Assembly (NCBI RefSeq): GCF_014217835.1
Contig: NZ_CP055263.1
Location: 806,001 to 870,000 of the forward strand
Direction: 5' to 3'
Source: Metabacillus sp. KUDC1714
GTDB taxonomy: Bacteria; Bacillota; Bacilli; Bacillales; Bacillaceae
DNA: 64,000 bases
Each line of letters begins with the position of its first letter. Position 1 is the stretch's first letter. The notes beneath the pieces are model-generated. The model was not told where the DNA came from. It did not search any database and saw nothing but the letters and a program-made list of their open reading frames with translations. Made by a program: the position numbers and the translations under genes. Positions 62,985-64,000 of the stretch are shown here, one piece after another.

Positions 62985-64000
62985 ATGCAGCGTTTATCCA
63001 TACAAACAAAAATAATGGGTTTAATCTTTTTTATTGTGGGATTTTCCCTTTTTCTCGCTGGCATCGTTATTATAAGCAATTTTATTGATTCTGGAGAAGA
63101 TGACTTAAAGCAACGAGCACTTCTAACTGCTAGAACTGTTGCAGAGGTTCCAGATATCAGTGCGATGATTACCGGTAGTACAAAAGAACGAAGCAAGATT
63201 AATGATCGTGTTGAAACAATGAGAATGATTCATCATGCTGATTATATTGTGGTGATGGACATGAATCATATTCGCTTATCACATCCTGTCCCTCATCTAA
63301 TTGGTCAAAAGTCACAAGGCACTGATGAGGATCCTGCCTTTGCAGAACTTACATATACGACAAAGGCTAAAGGTGAAGCAGGAACTGTCATTCGTGGATT
63401 CGTTCCGATTATTAATAAAGAGCATCACCAGGTTGGCGTCGTATTAGTTGGGTATATGTTACCTACGTTTTTTGAAATCATCTGGAATTTACGAATGGAA
63501 ATCCTGTTAACTGGTGCGATTTCATTATTATTTGGTGGCTGGGGTGCATGGTTACTGGCTTCGCGTATAAAAAAAGAGATGTTTAATCTAGAGCCACATG
63601 AAATAGCGAGATTGGTGGTAGAACGAACAGAGACCTTTAATGCAATGCATGAAGGAATCATTGCAATTGATACAGATGAAAAAATAACTGTTTTTAACGA
63701 TAAAGCGAAAGCAATGATGGGAATAGTAGGTGAGGTAATCGGTAAAAAAATCCATGAGATTATTCCTGATACAAGACTTCCAGAGATCCTACAGTTGCAA
63801 AAGCCGTTTTACAATAGAGAGTTAACTGTTCGTAATTTAAATATTGTTAGTAATCGAATTCCTATTAAAGTAAACGAAAAGACAGTCGGCGCAGTTGCGA
63901 TATTCCAAGACCGTACAGAAGTAAAAAAACTAGCAGAAGAACTTACTGGAGTAAAAGCTTTTGTAAGCGCTCTGAGAGTTCAAAATCACGAGCATATGAA
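62985..64000 (+). CDS. dctS: DctS/CitA-type sensor histidine kinase, 3' end outside window
   Basis: An ATG at 62985 after GAAAGGAACTCTTT opens a frame to the window end (338 residues visible). It has a short N-terminal tail, a transmembrane helix (about 11-33), an extracellular PDC sensor domain (about 40-170, with MRMIHHADYIVVMDMNHIRLSHPVPHLIG), a second helix (about 175-200) and a PAS domain (FNAMHEGIIAIDTDEKITVFNDKA). The kinase core lies beyond the edge. These match the DctS/DcuS/CitA family that senses C4-dicarboxylates or citrate, and the DctB-like gene on the other side makes DctS the best call. Confidence 0.9.
   Translation, partial: MQRLSIQTKIMGLIFFIVGFSLFLAGIVIISNFIDSGEDDLKQRALLTARTVAEVPDISAMITGSTKERSKINDRVETMRMIHHADYIVVMDMNHIRLSHPVPHLIGQKSQGTDEDPAFAELTYTTKAKGEAGTVIRGFVPIINKEHHQVGVVLVGYMLPTFFEIIWNLRMEILLTGAISLLFGGWGAWLLASRIKKEMFNLEPHEIARLVVERTETFNAMHEGIIAIDTDEKITVFNDKAKAMMGIVGEVIGKKIHEIIPDTRLPEILQLQKPFYNRELTVRNLNIVSNRIPIKVNEKTVGAVAIFQDRTEVKKLAEELTGVKAFVSALRVQNHEHM

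Noticed and set aside
62951..63196. Minus-strand frame of 81 residues opposite dctS
   Set aside because: Antisense shadow of the membrane and sensor region of the kinase; no ribosome site and no recognisable protein.

Overview
The window looks like a low-GC chromosomal segment of an aerobic, spore-former-type Bacillaceae (Bacillus/Metabacillus-like). The signs are AT-rich DNA with AGGAGG-type ribosome sites and many TTG starts, B. subtilis-type gene families (YesMN, HxlRAB, RhaEW, LutABC, YwaC, PpaC, DctBS/DctP, IDEAL, Spo0M-like), CcpA-type cre sites and a yybP-ykoY (Mn2+) riboswitch. I saw no rRNA, tRNA, CRISPR, phage or transposase gene.

Region 1 (1-20.3 kb) is a glycan-utilisation locus: a truncated heparinase II/III-like protein and a secreted multidomain GH43-type enzyme fired divergently from two matched promoter/operator pairs, an ABC sugar importer without an ATPase, a YesM/YesN two-component system, two AraC regulators, a GH78 alpha-L-rhamnosidase, a GPH-type sugar symporter and a second GH78-like six-hairpin hydrolase. 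Region 2 (20.5-25.6 kb) holds two small hypothetical genes, a TetR regulator with a YwaC-type (p)ppGpp synthetase, the HxlR/HxlA/HxlB formaldehyde-fixing ribulose monophosphate genes and a LysM protein. Region 3 (25.7-35.6 kb) has a four-gene PTS operon (MtlR-like regulator, mannitol-family EIICB, TIM-barrel isomerase/epimerase, HxlB-like SIS isomerase) and a polyol-type ABC importer with a sorbitol/xylitol-type dehydrogenase.

Region 4 (35.9-46.2 kb) is a nearly complete L-rhamnose pathway. RhaA, RhaB and RhaEW take rhamnose to dihydroxyacetone phosphate and lactate, and the adjacent LutABC oxidises lactate to pyruvate, with AraC and DeoR regulators. The rhamnosidases of region 1 would supply its substrate. 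No rhaM mutarotase is present. Region 5 (46.5-54 kb) contains a nucleobase permease, the Mn2+ riboswitch with two interlocking terminators ahead of a 40-residue basic protein, a Spo0M-like and a YkvA-like protein, then an esterase, Mn-dependent pyrophosphatase, nitronate monooxygenase and a C4-dicarboxylate symporter.

Region 6 (54.3-64 kb) carries the VTC-domain / DUF4956 / Cthe_2159-type surface lipoprotein cluster (a recognisable but functionally undescribed module), an IDEAL protein, an LCP cell-wall ligase, a patatin phospholipase, and a DctB-type binding protein divergent from a truncated DctS-type sensor kinase. Between the last two lie seven tandem copies of a 152-bp hairpin-forming unit; a related single element sits at 41.03-41.11 kb. 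The best candidates for something new are the 152-bp array, the interlocking riboswitch terminators, the PTS/SIS/TIM-barrel operon and the VTC-DUF4956-Cthe_2159 cluster.
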